The position numbers were made by a program, and so were the translations under genes. Below the pieces are notes generated by a model that saw nothing but the letters and a program-made list of their open reading frames with translations, was not told where the DNA came from and made no database searches. A stretch of 61,873 nt of DNA from a virus: positions 1-61,873 of the IMG/VR virus record IMGVR_UViG_3300025083_000021; one strand, given 5' to 3'. Below, piece after piece: positions 8,598-14,183 of this stretch. The first letter of the stretch is position 1. Each line of letters begins with the position of its first letter.

Positions 8598-8998
8598 TGG
8601 AGTTAATAACAACACATCCAATAAAAAAATCAGATCTAGGATTTCATGCTAATCTATTTGGAGGAAAGCTTTTAGCTTGGTTAGATGCCGCTGGTGCAGC
8701 ATATGCTATGGAAGTATGTGATACACCCCGGATGGTAACAGTAATGATAGATAAATGTATCTTTAAAAAACCTGCTAAAGAAGGTCAGCTTATAAAAATA
8801 TATGGTAAGGTTGTGAATGTAGGTAATACATCTATAACCTTTTACCTAGAAGCTAGAGCTCATAATGTCTATTCTGGTATACAATCTGTTGTGTTATCAA
8901 CAAATATAAGATTTGTAAGGATAGATGAAAATAATGATGCTATACCTATAGCTGAAAAAGTAAGAATAAAATATAGTGATAAAAGTACAAGAGACTAA
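8597..8998 (+). CDS. Hotdog-fold acyl-CoA thioesterase
   Basis: 133-aa single hotdog-domain protein. The signature of acyl-CoA thioesterases of the YciA/BFIT type is clear: ANLFGGKLLAWLDAAGAAYA at residues about 18-37 (Asn before the central helix, GG, Asp in the helix), then MVTVMIDKCIFKKPAKEGQ and the later GKVVNVGNTSITFYLEARA. Members cleave acyl-CoA to free acid and CoA as multimers. This is an unusual cargo for a phage early operon and may be an auxiliary metabolic gene affecting host lipid or acyl-CoA pools. It overlaps DUF5664 by 1 nt at its start and the SPL-like gene by 23 nt at its end. The substrate cannot be told from sequence. Confidence 0.85.
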   Translation: MELITTHPIKKSDLGFHANLFGGKLLAWLDAAGAAYAMEVCDTPRMVTVMIDKCIFKKPAKEGQLIKIYGKVVNVGNTSITFYLEARAHNVYSGIQSVVLSTNIRFVRIDENNDAIPIAEKVRIKYSDKSTRD

Positions 8999-9809
8999 AA
9001 CTCTTGTTACAAAAGACAACAATAATAGCGCTAACTGTATAGCTCCCAATATTATCTACGGATGTTTTGGAGGCTGTGTAGATACTTATTGTTATATGTC
9101 CAGGTATAATGGACATAGAGTTTTTGTTAACAAGAATGTTGATGAAATATTTCATTCTGTTGTTAAATGGGAAAAAGGATTTACTAAAGTACCTGATCAA
9201 CAGGACCCTATATATACTATGGTAGATGTTGCATGTAATTCAGATTTAGTTCTGATGCAAAAACATATGCCAGAACCGTTGATTGATTATCTTAAAAGAT
9301 ATGATGATCACCCACGGTTGAATAGTACAATGGCTACTAAGTATCCAAGTTTGTTGAACATTAATGTAAAAAAGTTCAACAAGAAACCAAGGGTAAGAGT
9401 AAGCTTGATGCCTCAGAAGTATTCAGATATATTAGAACCTAAGATGCAAAAGATTTCTTCTAGAATAGAAGATATAAATAGATTAAAAGATCTAGGATGG
9501 GAAGTACATTGTAATTATAGCCCTTTAGTGTTCTACCCCGGTTGGAAGGAGGAGTATTATAATCTCTTTAATGGAGTGAAGCAGGTAGCAGGAACGAACA
9601 AGTGTGAAGTTATAGCATTAACCAATCATGTAAATCAGATGGCTAAGGCAGAAGAACCAGCAAAAGAGTTAATGAAATATTCAAGAGAAGTAAAAAATAA
9701 ATCTGGAGTTATGAGGTATCCTCTCGTACATAAAACAAGATTGTTAAATGAGTTTAAAGAAATATATAAACAATTCTTTCCATTAAATACAATCCGTTAT
9801 ATATTTTAA
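8976..9809 (+). CDS. Radical SAM protein, spore photoproduct lyase-like
   Basis: 277 aa, starting with GTG and overlapping the thioesterase by 23 nt. Near the N-terminus lies YGCFGGCVDTYCYMSRY, a cysteine cluster spaced CX3CX4C instead of the radical SAM CX3CX2C. The rest follows spore photoproduct lyase closely: a SLMPQKYSDILEPKMQ segment, SRIEDINRLKDLGWEV, then SPLVFYPGWKEEYYNLF, which correspond to the barrel strands and the Pxx..GW segment of SPL. SPL uses a 4Fe-4S cluster and S-adenosylmethionine to reverse thymine photodimers. A DNA photodamage repair role would suit a phage in sunlit water, but other SPL-like radical SAM enzymes exist. The two extra residues in the Cys motif leave cluster binding to be shown. 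No in-frame ATG precedes the motif, so the GTG start is needed. Confidence 0.75.
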   Translation: MIKVQETKTLVTKDNNNSANCIAPNIIYGCFGGCVDTYCYMSRYNGHRVFVNKNVDEIFHSVVKWEKGFTKVPDQQDPIYTMVDVACNSDLVLMQKHMPEPLIDYLKRYDDHPRLNSTMATKYPSLLNINVKKFNKKPRVRVSLMPQKYSDILEPKMQKISSRIEDINRLKDLGWEVHCNYSPLVFYPGWKEEYYNLFNGVKQVAGTNKCEVIALTNHVNQMAKAEEPAKELMKYSREVKNKSGVMRYPLVHKTRLLNEFKEIYKQFFPLNTIRYIF

Positions 9810-9847
9810 AAAAATAAATATATATATAGTTACTGACTCAAATTAAT

Positions 9848-9860
9848 TCAGTATATTTAC
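9848..9860 (+). promoter_or_regulatory. Candidate promoter motif before DUF932 gene
   Basis: The sequence AGTATATTTAC, 22 nt before the DUF932 ATG, matches the motif T(T/A)GTATATT(A/T)A that recurs before other genes in this window. The 72-nt gap is the only sizeable gap between 5639 and 10715, so a separate promoter here is reasonable. Confidence 0.4.
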
Positions 9861-9881
9861 ACCAAATAAGTTTAAAAAATT

Positions 9882-10715
9882 ATGGGATATAAAAAACCAA
9901 TTACAGTATCAGAAAAATATCTGACACATGCACCGTTACCTACTCATGGTGACACTTATACAGTGGTAGAACACAAAGAAGTTATTGACAGAACAAAGCA
10001 AATGTTATATGCTTCTGGTTTTAAGATTGAAAAAGAAGAGTATAAAGCAAATCTAGATGCAAAAGTTGCACAAGGTGTGTATCATATAAAACCATTATCA
10101 TCAACTGATGAAATGATCAGAGATGAAGAAGAACTAGGTATGATGTTCGCATGGACAAACTCATATGATAAAAGCACAACATTTAAATGTGCAATTGGCG
10201 CATATGTATTCGTATGTTCTAATGGAGTTGTTTCTGGAGATATGATGAATTTTAAAAGAAAACATTCAGGATCAGCTAATTTTGATATAGGAATGCAAAT
10301 AGCAGCTCAGATTAAAAATGCTGAAGCTCATTATAAGAAAATAATAAAAGATAGAAACGCTCTTAAAAGCGTGGATCTAGATCATAAACAGCAATGTGAA
10401 TTATTAGGAAGATTATATGCATCTGAAGAAATACTTGATACAACTCAATTGTCTACAGTTAAAGCAGAAATGAAGAAACCTTCTTATGATTATACATTTG
10501 ATAGTGATAATGCTTGGAGTTTTTATAATCATGTTACACATGCATTAAAGAAATCTCATCCAAGAAAGTGGTTATCAAGTCAACAGAACTTTCATGATTT
10601 TATGGTGGCTGATTTATTAAGCCAAAATAAAATTGTAACAAGTGAGATGCAAGAAGGTAATGTTAATAACATAATAGAAATGCCTGATAACCAAATGGTT
10701 ATGGTTTTTGAGTAG
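9882..10715 (+). CDS. DUF932 phage/plasmid-like protein
   Basis: 277 aa. It matches the DUF932 / phage-plasmid-like family by the central YVFVCSNGVVSGD segment, the FKRKHSG region, and the C-terminal SDNAWSFYNHVTHALKKSHP, where family members carry an aromatic-rich YNxxTHA motif. The function of this widespread family is not established, although it commonly sits with replication or recombination genes in phages and plasmids. Here it follows the DNA metabolism cluster behind its own candidate promoter and ends in TAG. Two hairpins lie in the 160-nt gap downstream. Confidence 0.8.
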   Translation: MGYKKPITVSEKYLTHAPLPTHGDTYTVVEHKEVIDRTKQMLYASGFKIEKEEYKANLDAKVAQGVYHIKPLSSTDEMIRDEEELGMMFAWTNSYDKSTTFKCAIGAYVFVCSNGVVSGDMMNFKRKHSGSANFDIGMQIAAQIKNAEAHYKKIIKDRNALKSVDLDHKQQCELLGRLYASEEILDTTQLSTVKAEMKKPSYDYTFDSDNAWSFYNHVTHALKKSHPRKWLSSQQNFHDFMVADLLSQNKIVTSEMQEGNVNNIIEMPDNQMVMVFE

Positions 10716-10774
10716 ATAAGTTTTTATAATATAAATTAATTATATATATTAGCAACCGTTTTATTTGTGTTTAC

Positions 10775-10792
10775 AGGGGATCTCTTTCCCCT
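10775..10792 (+). other. Perfect 6-bp GC-rich hairpin in intergenic region
   Basis: AGGGGA and TCCCCT form a perfect stem around a 6-nt loop within the 162-nt gap between the DUF932 gene and the secreted repeat protein. It stands out from the AT-rich surroundings. With the second hairpin 35 nt downstream it may be part of a structured 5' leader or a small RNA. No ORF covers this gap. Confidence 0.5.
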
Positions 10793-10826
10793 TGTTAATG
10801 TGAATGTTTATTTAGTTTTGTGTAAT

Positions 10827-10853
10827 AGGGTGTGGGATTGTATTCTACACCCT
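10827..10853 (+). terminator. 7-9 bp hairpin, likely terminator or leader structure
   Basis: AGGGTGT pairs with ACACCCT, and G-U and G-C pairs extend the stem. A short U-rich stretch (TTTATACTTTT) follows. It resembles the hairpin after the MoxR operon in size and GC content. Lying only 25 nt before the next ATG, it could either end DUF932 transcription or form a leader for the next gene. Confidence 0.5.
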
Positions 10854-10877
10854 TTATACTTTTAACACCAAAGAGAG

Positions 10878-11315
10878 ATGAAAAAAATAATAAAAAAAGT
10901 AATAACATTTATACTATGTGTACTATTTGCACATGTATCATTAGCTCAAATAACTTACTCTACTGATTATTTAGGTAACACAATTGCTAAAGATCAATAT
11001 GGCAATATTATAGCAATAGGATCTGAAGATTATCTAGGTGATTTTGTATGGAAGGATCAATATGGAAACATTATACAACAAGAGTCTGAAGACTATCAAG
11101 GAAATACCATTACAAGGGATGAATATGGTAATACTAAAAGTACAAGATCTAAGGATTACTTAGGTAATATAGTAGAAAGAGATCAATATGGAAATATAAT
11201 ATATACTTTGGAAGAAGATTATTCAGGTGATATTATAAAGAGAGATAGATATGGTAATATTATGGGAATATACCAACTTGATTATCTAGGTAATTGGATT
11301 TATTATCCAAATTAA
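10878..11315 (+). CDS. Secreted or surface protein with 21-residue DYLGN/DQYGN repeats
   Basis: 145 aa. A Sec signal peptide is clear: KKIIKKVI, then a hydrophobic core TFILCVLFAHVSLA with likely cleavage after ALA-Q near residue 23. The mature part is almost entirely tandem repeats: five full units of 21 residues and a partial sixth, each containing (E/K)DYxGN followed eight residues later by (D)xYGNI. Units begin near residues 29, 50, 71, 92, 113 and 134. The pattern suggests a beta-strand repeat, loosely like YD-type or antifreeze-like repeats, but I do not recognise a characterised family. Export by a phage is unusual outside lysis or superinfection functions. The ATG follows AAGAGAG, a purine-rich leader. 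Confidence 0.75.
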   Translation: MKKIIKKVITFILCVLFAHVSLAQITYSTDYLGNTIAKDQYGNIIAIGSEDYLGDFVWKDQYGNIIQQESEDYQGNTITRDEYGNTKSTRSKDYLGNIVERDQYGNIIYTLEEDYSGDIIKRDRYGNIMGIYQLDYLGNWIYYPN

Positions 11316-11316
11316 A

Positions 11317-11329
11317 ATTAGTATATTTA
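11317..11329 (+). promoter_or_regulatory. Candidate promoter motif
   Basis: TTAGTATATTTA lies between the repeat protein and the 63-aa gene. It matches the recurring T(T/A)GTATATT(A/T)A motif but is only 4 nt before the ATG, so a transcript would be essentially leaderless. The call rests on motif recurrence alone. Confidence 0.25.
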
Positions 11330-11333
11330 TATT

Positions 11334-11525
11334 ATGAACAAAGAAATATTTATTGCAGTAATAGCTGTTCTTATTGTACAATCTATAATAATATGTGATT
11401 TATTAACAAAAAGAAGTATATTGTTAAATAATAAATATCAAATTATTACACAACCTATATTAAAAGATATAGACGGTACGTATAGTGATATTGATACTAC
11501 TCTGAATATAGAGCTACAAGAATGA
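11334..11525 (+). CDS. Small single-pass membrane protein
   Basis: 63 aa. Residues 5-23 (IFIAVIAVLIVQSIIICDL) form one transmembrane helix with a short N-terminus, followed by a KR pair and a soluble acidic tail. The gene overlaps the end of the convergent minus-strand structural gene by 29 bp. Its function is unknown; a lysis-accessory or superinfection role would suit its size and its place between a secreted protein and the lysis-like island, but this is inference. Confidence 0.5.
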   Translation: MNKEIFIAVIAVLIVQSIIICDLLTKRSILLNNKYQIITQPILKDIDGTYSDIDTTLNIELQE

Positions 11526-11844
11526 CACCTACAGCATCAGAATAATTTAGGGTTATCTTCCCATAAGGATCATTAAAAGCGTAAGTTTCAAATGGTCCTA
11601 GGTAACCTTCTTCATTAGGTGCTAGTTCTAAACTTGCTATTTCTTTAGCTAAAGTTCCTAATAATGGATCAATAACTGTTGTTACTACAGGAGTAACTGA
11701 AGCAGTAATAGTAGAAACACCTGTATTCTTTATATAAAAGAATTCAACACCTTTATTAACTAATATATCACCAGCAGCATCTGCATCAACAAATGTAGGT
11801 TTTAAACCTTCTTGTGTTATTTCGTAAGCAGTTAAATTAGCCAT
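11497..11844 (-). CDS. Small structural-type beta protein (possible head decoration)
   Basis: 115 aa, last gene of the minus-strand island. It begins MANLTAYEITQEGLKPTFV and contains strand-rich segments such as VEFFYIKNTGVSTITASV and LGPFETYAFNDPYGKITL, the look of small phage decoration or Ig-like virion proteins in which an aromatic/Gly-Pro-Phe element closes a beta sandwich. No signal peptide. The start is 3 nt downstream of the previous gene's stop. The 3' end overlaps the convergent plus-strand 63-aa gene by 29 bp. Assignment as a virion protein is by general resemblance only. Confidence 0.65.
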   Translation of the reverse strand: MANLTAYEITQEGLKPTFVDADAAGDILVNKGVEFFYIKNTGVSTITASVTPVVTTVIDPLLGTLAKEIASLELAPNEEGYLGPFETYAFNDPYGKITLNYSDAVGVILVALYSE

Positions 11845-11847
11845 ATC

Positions 11848-12027
11848 TTATTTACCACTTTTGAATTTAGCAGACTGAATAGGTTCAGGTGCTTTTGTAG
11901 ATACTTGAGGTATAGAGATACCATTCTTAGCTAAACGTAATCTTTTCTTTACGTCTTTTCTATTCTTATTTGCTTTAATAGCAGCAGGAATAGTAGCAGG
12001 ACTGTAACAGTAGTTATTCTTTTTCAT
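11848..12027 (-). CDS. 59-aa basic protein, unknown
   Basis: A short ATG-started frame reads MKKNNYCYSPATIPAAIKAN at its N-terminus, continues with a very basic segment (KNRKDVKKRLRLAKNG) and ends in a polar tail, stopping with TAA at 11848-11850. It fills the 188-nt gap between the neighbouring minus-strand genes almost exactly, with 3 nt to the next ATG and 5 nt from the previous stop, which is why I accept it. The strong positive charge suggests nucleic acid or membrane-surface binding. No family is recognised. Confidence 0.65.
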   Translation of the reverse strand: MKKNNYCYSPATIPAAIKANKNRKDVKKRLRLAKNGISIPQVSTKAPEPIQSAKFKSGK

Positions 12028-12032
12028 AATAA

Positions 12033-12491
12033 TTATTTTTTAGTTTTTGGACTACCACCATAGTAGTAGGCAAATATATTTCCAATAACAACACCCTCTA
12101 CCATACCCATTAAGTGAACAAATAAATCATTGTCACTAACGGTTGGTATGTAGACTATTGCATATATGATAAATATGAAAGCTAATAAACCGGTTGCACC
12201 AGTTGCAAGCATCATATAATCTTGTCTTTGTGTTTTAGCAATTTCAACTTCACGCTCTCTTGCAGAGTCACGGTCTTCAATTTCTAAAGCAAACATGTTT
12301 TTTATATGTTCGTTGGCAGCTTTCTTATCTTCAGGAGACATGTTAACATCAGTGTCTATCATATTTTTTACAATACCTAGAACACCGGAGTTTGGTAATA
12401 AATTTCCAGCTACATCTAAAACATGTGGAGCAGCCTTTTTTAGAAACTGTCCTAGTTTAGTGTCTTTTAATTTCTTACGCTCTTTGCTCAT
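12033..12491 (-). CDS. Holin-like membrane protein
   Basis: 152 aa. The N-terminal half is soluble and charged (KLGQFLKKAAPHVLDVAGNL, then GVLGIVKNMID) and is followed by a helix DRDSAREREVEIAKTQRQDY. Two hydrophobic helices come next, residues about 92-115 (MLATGATGLLAFIFIIYAIV) and 124-146 (LFVHLMGMVEGVVIGNIFAY), before a lysine tail. This arrangement matches a common family of phage proteins annotated as holins or structural membrane proteins. A holin would collect in the inner membrane and trigger lysis. Its stop shares a base with no neighbour, but its ATG overlaps the preceding gene's TAA by 1 nt. The location near a spanin-like gene supports lysis, although no endolysin gene is adjacent. 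Confidence 0.7.
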   Translation of the reverse strand: MSKERKKLKDTKLGQFLKKAAPHVLDVAGNLLPNSGVLGIVKNMIDTDVNMSPEDKKAANEHIKNMFALEIEDRDSAREREVEIAKTQRQDYMMLATGATGLLAFIFIIYAIVYIPTVSDNDLFVHLMGMVEGVVIGNIFAYYYGGSPKTKK

Positions 12492-12736
12492 TATTTACCT
12501 GAGTAAGTTCTTGATCCATTAGTTCTACCACCCATGTTCATTTTCTTTACGGGTCCACCGTAACCTTTCTTTTTCATAGGTCCACCATATGCCATTTTAC
12601 CACCTTTGCTTTTCATTGGTGGAACCATAGGTTGTGTCATATCAATTTGACCACCCACCATTAACATTTTTGCTTTTGTGTCGCAGCTACCCATTGGTAG
12701 AACACCACCGCCTTTTTTATATTTTTTATAATTCAT
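12491..12736 (-). CDS. Low-complexity Gly/Met/Lys-rich small protein
   Basis: 81 aa made mainly of Gly, Lys, Met and Pro, with repeated MAYGGPMKKKGYGGPVKK-type segments and an N-terminal KKGGGV. There is no fold or family I recognise. Such YGG/GGP-rich small proteins occur beside virion genes in crAss-like and other Bacteroidota phages and may be flexible virion components. Its start lies within the end of the upstream 52-aa gene (11-bp overlap) and its stop overlaps the holin-like start by 1 nt, showing tight packing. Confidence 0.6.
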   Translation of the reverse strand: MNYKKYKKGGGVLPMGSCDTKAKMLMVGGQIDMTQPMVPPMKSKGGKMAYGGPMKKKGYGGPVKKMNMGGRTNGSRTYSGK

Positions 12737-12884
12737 TGTTTCCTGTATCTAATGTTATTGTTAATATTAATAAATACAATTTAATTGTATAATATGAAAA
12801 TTCTTCGTCAGGTCTCATGATCTCCCAACCTAAAGCAAGTCTATCATGCGGCCAGTGTAAAGCAAATGTAAGTATCCAATTCAT
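12726..12884 (-). CDS. 52-aa conserved-looking protein with Trp-rich N-terminus
   Basis: A short ATG-started frame begins MNWILTFALHWPHDRLALGW, continues EIMRPDEEFSYYTIKLYLL and ends LDTGNNEL. The pattern LGWE...PDEEF.YYT.KLYLL.LT is of a type I associate with small hypothetical proteins in many phages, function unknown. It has no clean transmembrane helix but is hydrophobic. It overlaps the next gene by 11 bp. The region upstream is an in-frame 21-bp duplication, so a five-codon mini-ORF with nearly the same N-terminus precedes it, and a candidate late promoter lies at 12930-12945. Confidence 0.65.
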   Translation of the reverse strand: MNWILTFALHWPHDRLALGWEIMRPDEEFSYYTIKLYLLILTITLDTGNNEL

Positions 12885-12912
12885 ACTTTACAATATCCAA
12901 AGCATACTTTAC
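12871..12912 (-). repeat. Two-copy 21-bp tandem duplication around a start codon
   Basis: On the minus strand, GTAAAGTATGNNTTGGATA occurs twice, at 12912-12892 and 12891-12871, with 18 of 21 positions identical. Each copy includes an ATG. The upstream copy reads M-L-W-I-L-stop (12905-12888); the downstream copy starts the real gene with M-N-W-I-L-T. The period is exactly seven codons, so both ATGs are in the same frame. Confidence 0.85.
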
Positions 12913-12929
12913 CAAAAGTGATTTTACTA

Positions 12930-12945
12930 ATTAATATACAAATTA
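12930..12945 (-). promoter_or_regulatory. Candidate late promoter motif
   Basis: On the minus strand the sequence TAATTTGTATATTAAT matches the motif seen upstream of other late units. It is about 45 nt before the ATG of the 52-aa gene and just past the stop of the 45-aa gene, in the only appreciable gap inside this small-gene island. Confidence 0.45.
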
Positions 12946-12951
12946 ATTTTT

Positions 12952-13089
12952 TCATCTACCTTGTCCTCTATAGGGTTTAATGTAGTTAGTAGCATTCTTA
13001 GAACGTGATGTTTTTGTCTTAGCATGAACACCGGGTCGTTTAACTTTAGCCTTTTTTATGGGCCCTAGAGATTGTATTAGTTTAGCCAT
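12952..13089 (-). CDS. 45-aa very basic protein
   Basis: A short frame starts MAKLIQSLGPIKKAKVKRPG and ends NATNYIKPYRGQGR, stopping with TGA at 12952-12954. Its pI is clearly very high, with 13 or so Lys/Arg in 45 residues, and it contains KRPGVHAKTKTSRSKNATN, a type of motif found in tiny phage proteins that I cannot tie to a function. The ATG shares one base with the stop of the upstream gene (TAATG), which argues that it is translated. Nucleic acid binding or packaging with DNA is possible. Confidence 0.65.
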   Translation of the reverse strand: MAKLIQSLGPIKKAKVKRPGVHAKTKTSRSKNATNYIKPYRGQGR

Positions 13090-13322
13090 TATTTTTTCTT
13101 TGGTCTTCCTCTACGTTTCTCTCCTTTAGCAGCAGATCCAACATCTTTGATTTGCTCTTTGACTTCGGATAAAGCTTCTGATACATCTTCAGCTTCTTCC
13201 TTAACTCTCTTAACTCTAAACACTACAGCATCTCTAAACGCCTTAACAGCTTTAGTGATTGCATTTACTACATCCTCTATACTGGAGGTATAAATAGCTT
13301 TTAATATTTTACTGAATATCAT
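13089..13322 (-). CDS. Small helical protein with AT-hook-like basic tail
   Basis: 77 aa. An amphipathic helical N-terminus (MIFSKILKAIYTSSIEDVV) is followed by a long charged coiled-coil-like stretch (EEAEDVSEALSEVKEQIKDV) and the terminal GEKRRGRPKKK. RGRPKK is the core of AT-hook minor-groove binding motifs, so DNA or nucleoid association is possible. No family is recognised. The gene overlaps the 45-aa gene by 1 nt. Confidence 0.6.
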   Translation of the reverse strand: MIFSKILKAIYTSSIEDVVNAITKAVKAFRDAVVFRVKRVKEEAEDVSEALSEVKEQIKDVGSAAKGEKRRGRPKKK

Positions 13323-13324
13323 AT

Positions 13325-13341
13325 ATTATTAATATACTAAA
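13325..13341 (-). promoter_or_regulatory. Weak copy of the recurring promoter motif
   Basis: On the minus strand TTTAGTATATTAATA sits directly before the ATG at 13322. It has one mismatch to the TTTGTATATTAATA copies. So close to a start codon it would give a leaderless transcript, so this may be chance in AT-rich DNA. Confidence 0.25.
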
Positions 13342-13361
13342 TTATACTTGAATTATGAAAT

Positions 13362-13673
13362 TTATCTGATCGCCTTAAGTCTCTCGTTTTCCTTCTCAAG
13401 GAACTCAACCTTAACTGTTAGGCTACTCACCTCTTTCGTAAGTGTGAGTATTTGTTTTCTCATCTTGTCTTTCTCTTCTGCACTGTCAGTAAGCAATTGC
13501 TCAAGTCGTTTAACTCTATCTCTTAAATCGTCTCTATACATATTTTGGTCTGTTCTTTGATCGTCTTTATATTTTATAGTTGTGCTTATTTTCTTCTCGT
13601 AGAATCTCCAGGCACCTGCTGAAAATAAAACAGTAATAAGAGTTATAACTATTGTAACTAATCCTTCGCTCAT
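13362..13673 (-). CDS. Spanin-like protein (i-spanin type): membrane helix plus coiled coil
   Basis: 103 aa. An N-terminal transmembrane helix (residues about 5-24, LVTIVITLITVLFSAGAWRF) is followed by a long heptad-patterned, highly charged coiled coil running to the C-terminus (DLRDRVKRLEQLL, then KEVSSLTVKVEFLEKENERL). This is the layout of Rz-type inner-membrane spanins that link the inner and outer membranes at the last step of lysis in Gram-negative hosts. No embedded or overlapping o-spanin lipoprotein was found. The ATG overlaps the upstream stop by 4 nt (ATGA), suggesting coupling. Other small coiled-coil membrane proteins have the same layout, so the call is by architecture. Confidence 0.6.
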   Translation of the reverse strand: MSEGLVTIVITLITVLFSAGAWRFYEKKISTTIKYKDDQRTDQNMYRDDLRDRVKRLEQLLTDSAEEKDKMRKQILTLTKEVSSLTVKVEFLEKENERLKAIR

Positions 13674-14086
13674 GACAATGATTTATGTAAATTTTCTTTT
13701 TTTAATTTAAATGAAATCCATACCCACATGAACGTATACCAACATGTTATAATTATATTTTTTGCATCAATTGTACTGAAAGATTTACCAGCACCAAAAT
13801 AAATACTTATTAAATATCTTATTGTAGAAAACAAAAACAATATTAAATAGTATGATACAAATTTACATAACAGTTTTCTGTTATTAGTAGATATACAATA
13901 GAGCATGCCTATACTACCTATTAGGTAGGCAAAATATAACCAGTACGTATAAGCTTGTCCAGCATCTTGCCAATAGGATAGGGAAGTCCATAATACTTGG
14001 TTATTTAATATATCACTTGTAACCCAAAAGAACAATAAGGGTTGAAAGTCAAAATATAATAAAATATTGATAATTCTAGATATCAT
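13670..14086 (-). CDS. Multi-pass membrane protein
   Basis: 138 aa with about four hydrophobic helices: around residues 10-25 (LYFDFQPLLFFWV), 45-66 (TYWLYFAYLIGSIGMLYCIS), 74-93 (FVSYYLILFLFSTIRYLIS) and 108-126 (IIITCWYTFMWVWISFKL), ending in a lysine-rich tail. It may be a holin or anti-holin, since it is the first gene of a cluster with holin- and spanin-like genes and overlaps the spanin-like gene by 4 nt, but no family is recognised. A candidate late promoter lies 55 nt upstream at 14141-14157. Confidence 0.6.
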   Translation of the reverse strand: MISRIINILLYFDFQPLLFFWVTSDILNNQVLWTSLSYWQDAGQAYTYWLYFAYLIGSIGMLYCISTNNRKLLCKFVSYYLILFLFSTIRYLISIYFGAGKSFSTIDAKNIIITCWYTFMWVWISFKLKKENLHKSLS

Positions 14087-14114
14087 TAAAATATAAATAT
14101 ATATATATTTGTTG

Positions 14115-14143
14115 TTGACTGTGTTAGCTTAACAACTTATAAG
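14115..14143 (+). promoter_or_regulatory. Sigma70-like early promoter candidate
   Basis: TTGACT (14115-14120) and TATAAG (14138-14143) are spaced by 17 nt, followed by AT-rich DNA and a plus-strand ATG at 14184. This is a good match to an enterobacterial-type housekeeping promoter, which is not the usual Bacteroidota form (TTTG...TAnnTTTG), so it is of interest but unproven. It would drive the 62-codon ORF and the nrdB-nrdA genes. Confidence 0.35.
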
Positions 14144-14157
14144 TATAATATACAAAA
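14141..14157 (-). promoter_or_regulatory. Candidate late promoter motif for the lysis-like island
   Basis: On the minus strand, TTTTTTGTATATTATACTT shares TTGTATATTA with the sites before the 653-aa and 738-aa genes. It lies in the divergent region between 14086 and 14184 and points at the minus-strand membrane/spanin/holin genes, 55 nt from the first ATG. Confidence 0.5.
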
Positions 14158-14183
14158 AACTAATTTTTAAAACAAACATAATT

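Noticed and set aside
8940-9010. Frameshift joining the thioesterase and the SPL-like protein into one fusion
   Set aside because: Both proteins are complete by family length, the thioesterase ends after its last strand and a GTG start is available; a 23-nt overlap is enough explanation.
12780-12920. tRNA or structured ncRNA in the GC-richer stretch upstream of the 81-aa gene
   Set aside because: The stretch is explained by a 52-codon ORF plus a duplicated start region; no cloverleaf or CCA-adjacent acceptor stem could be drawn.
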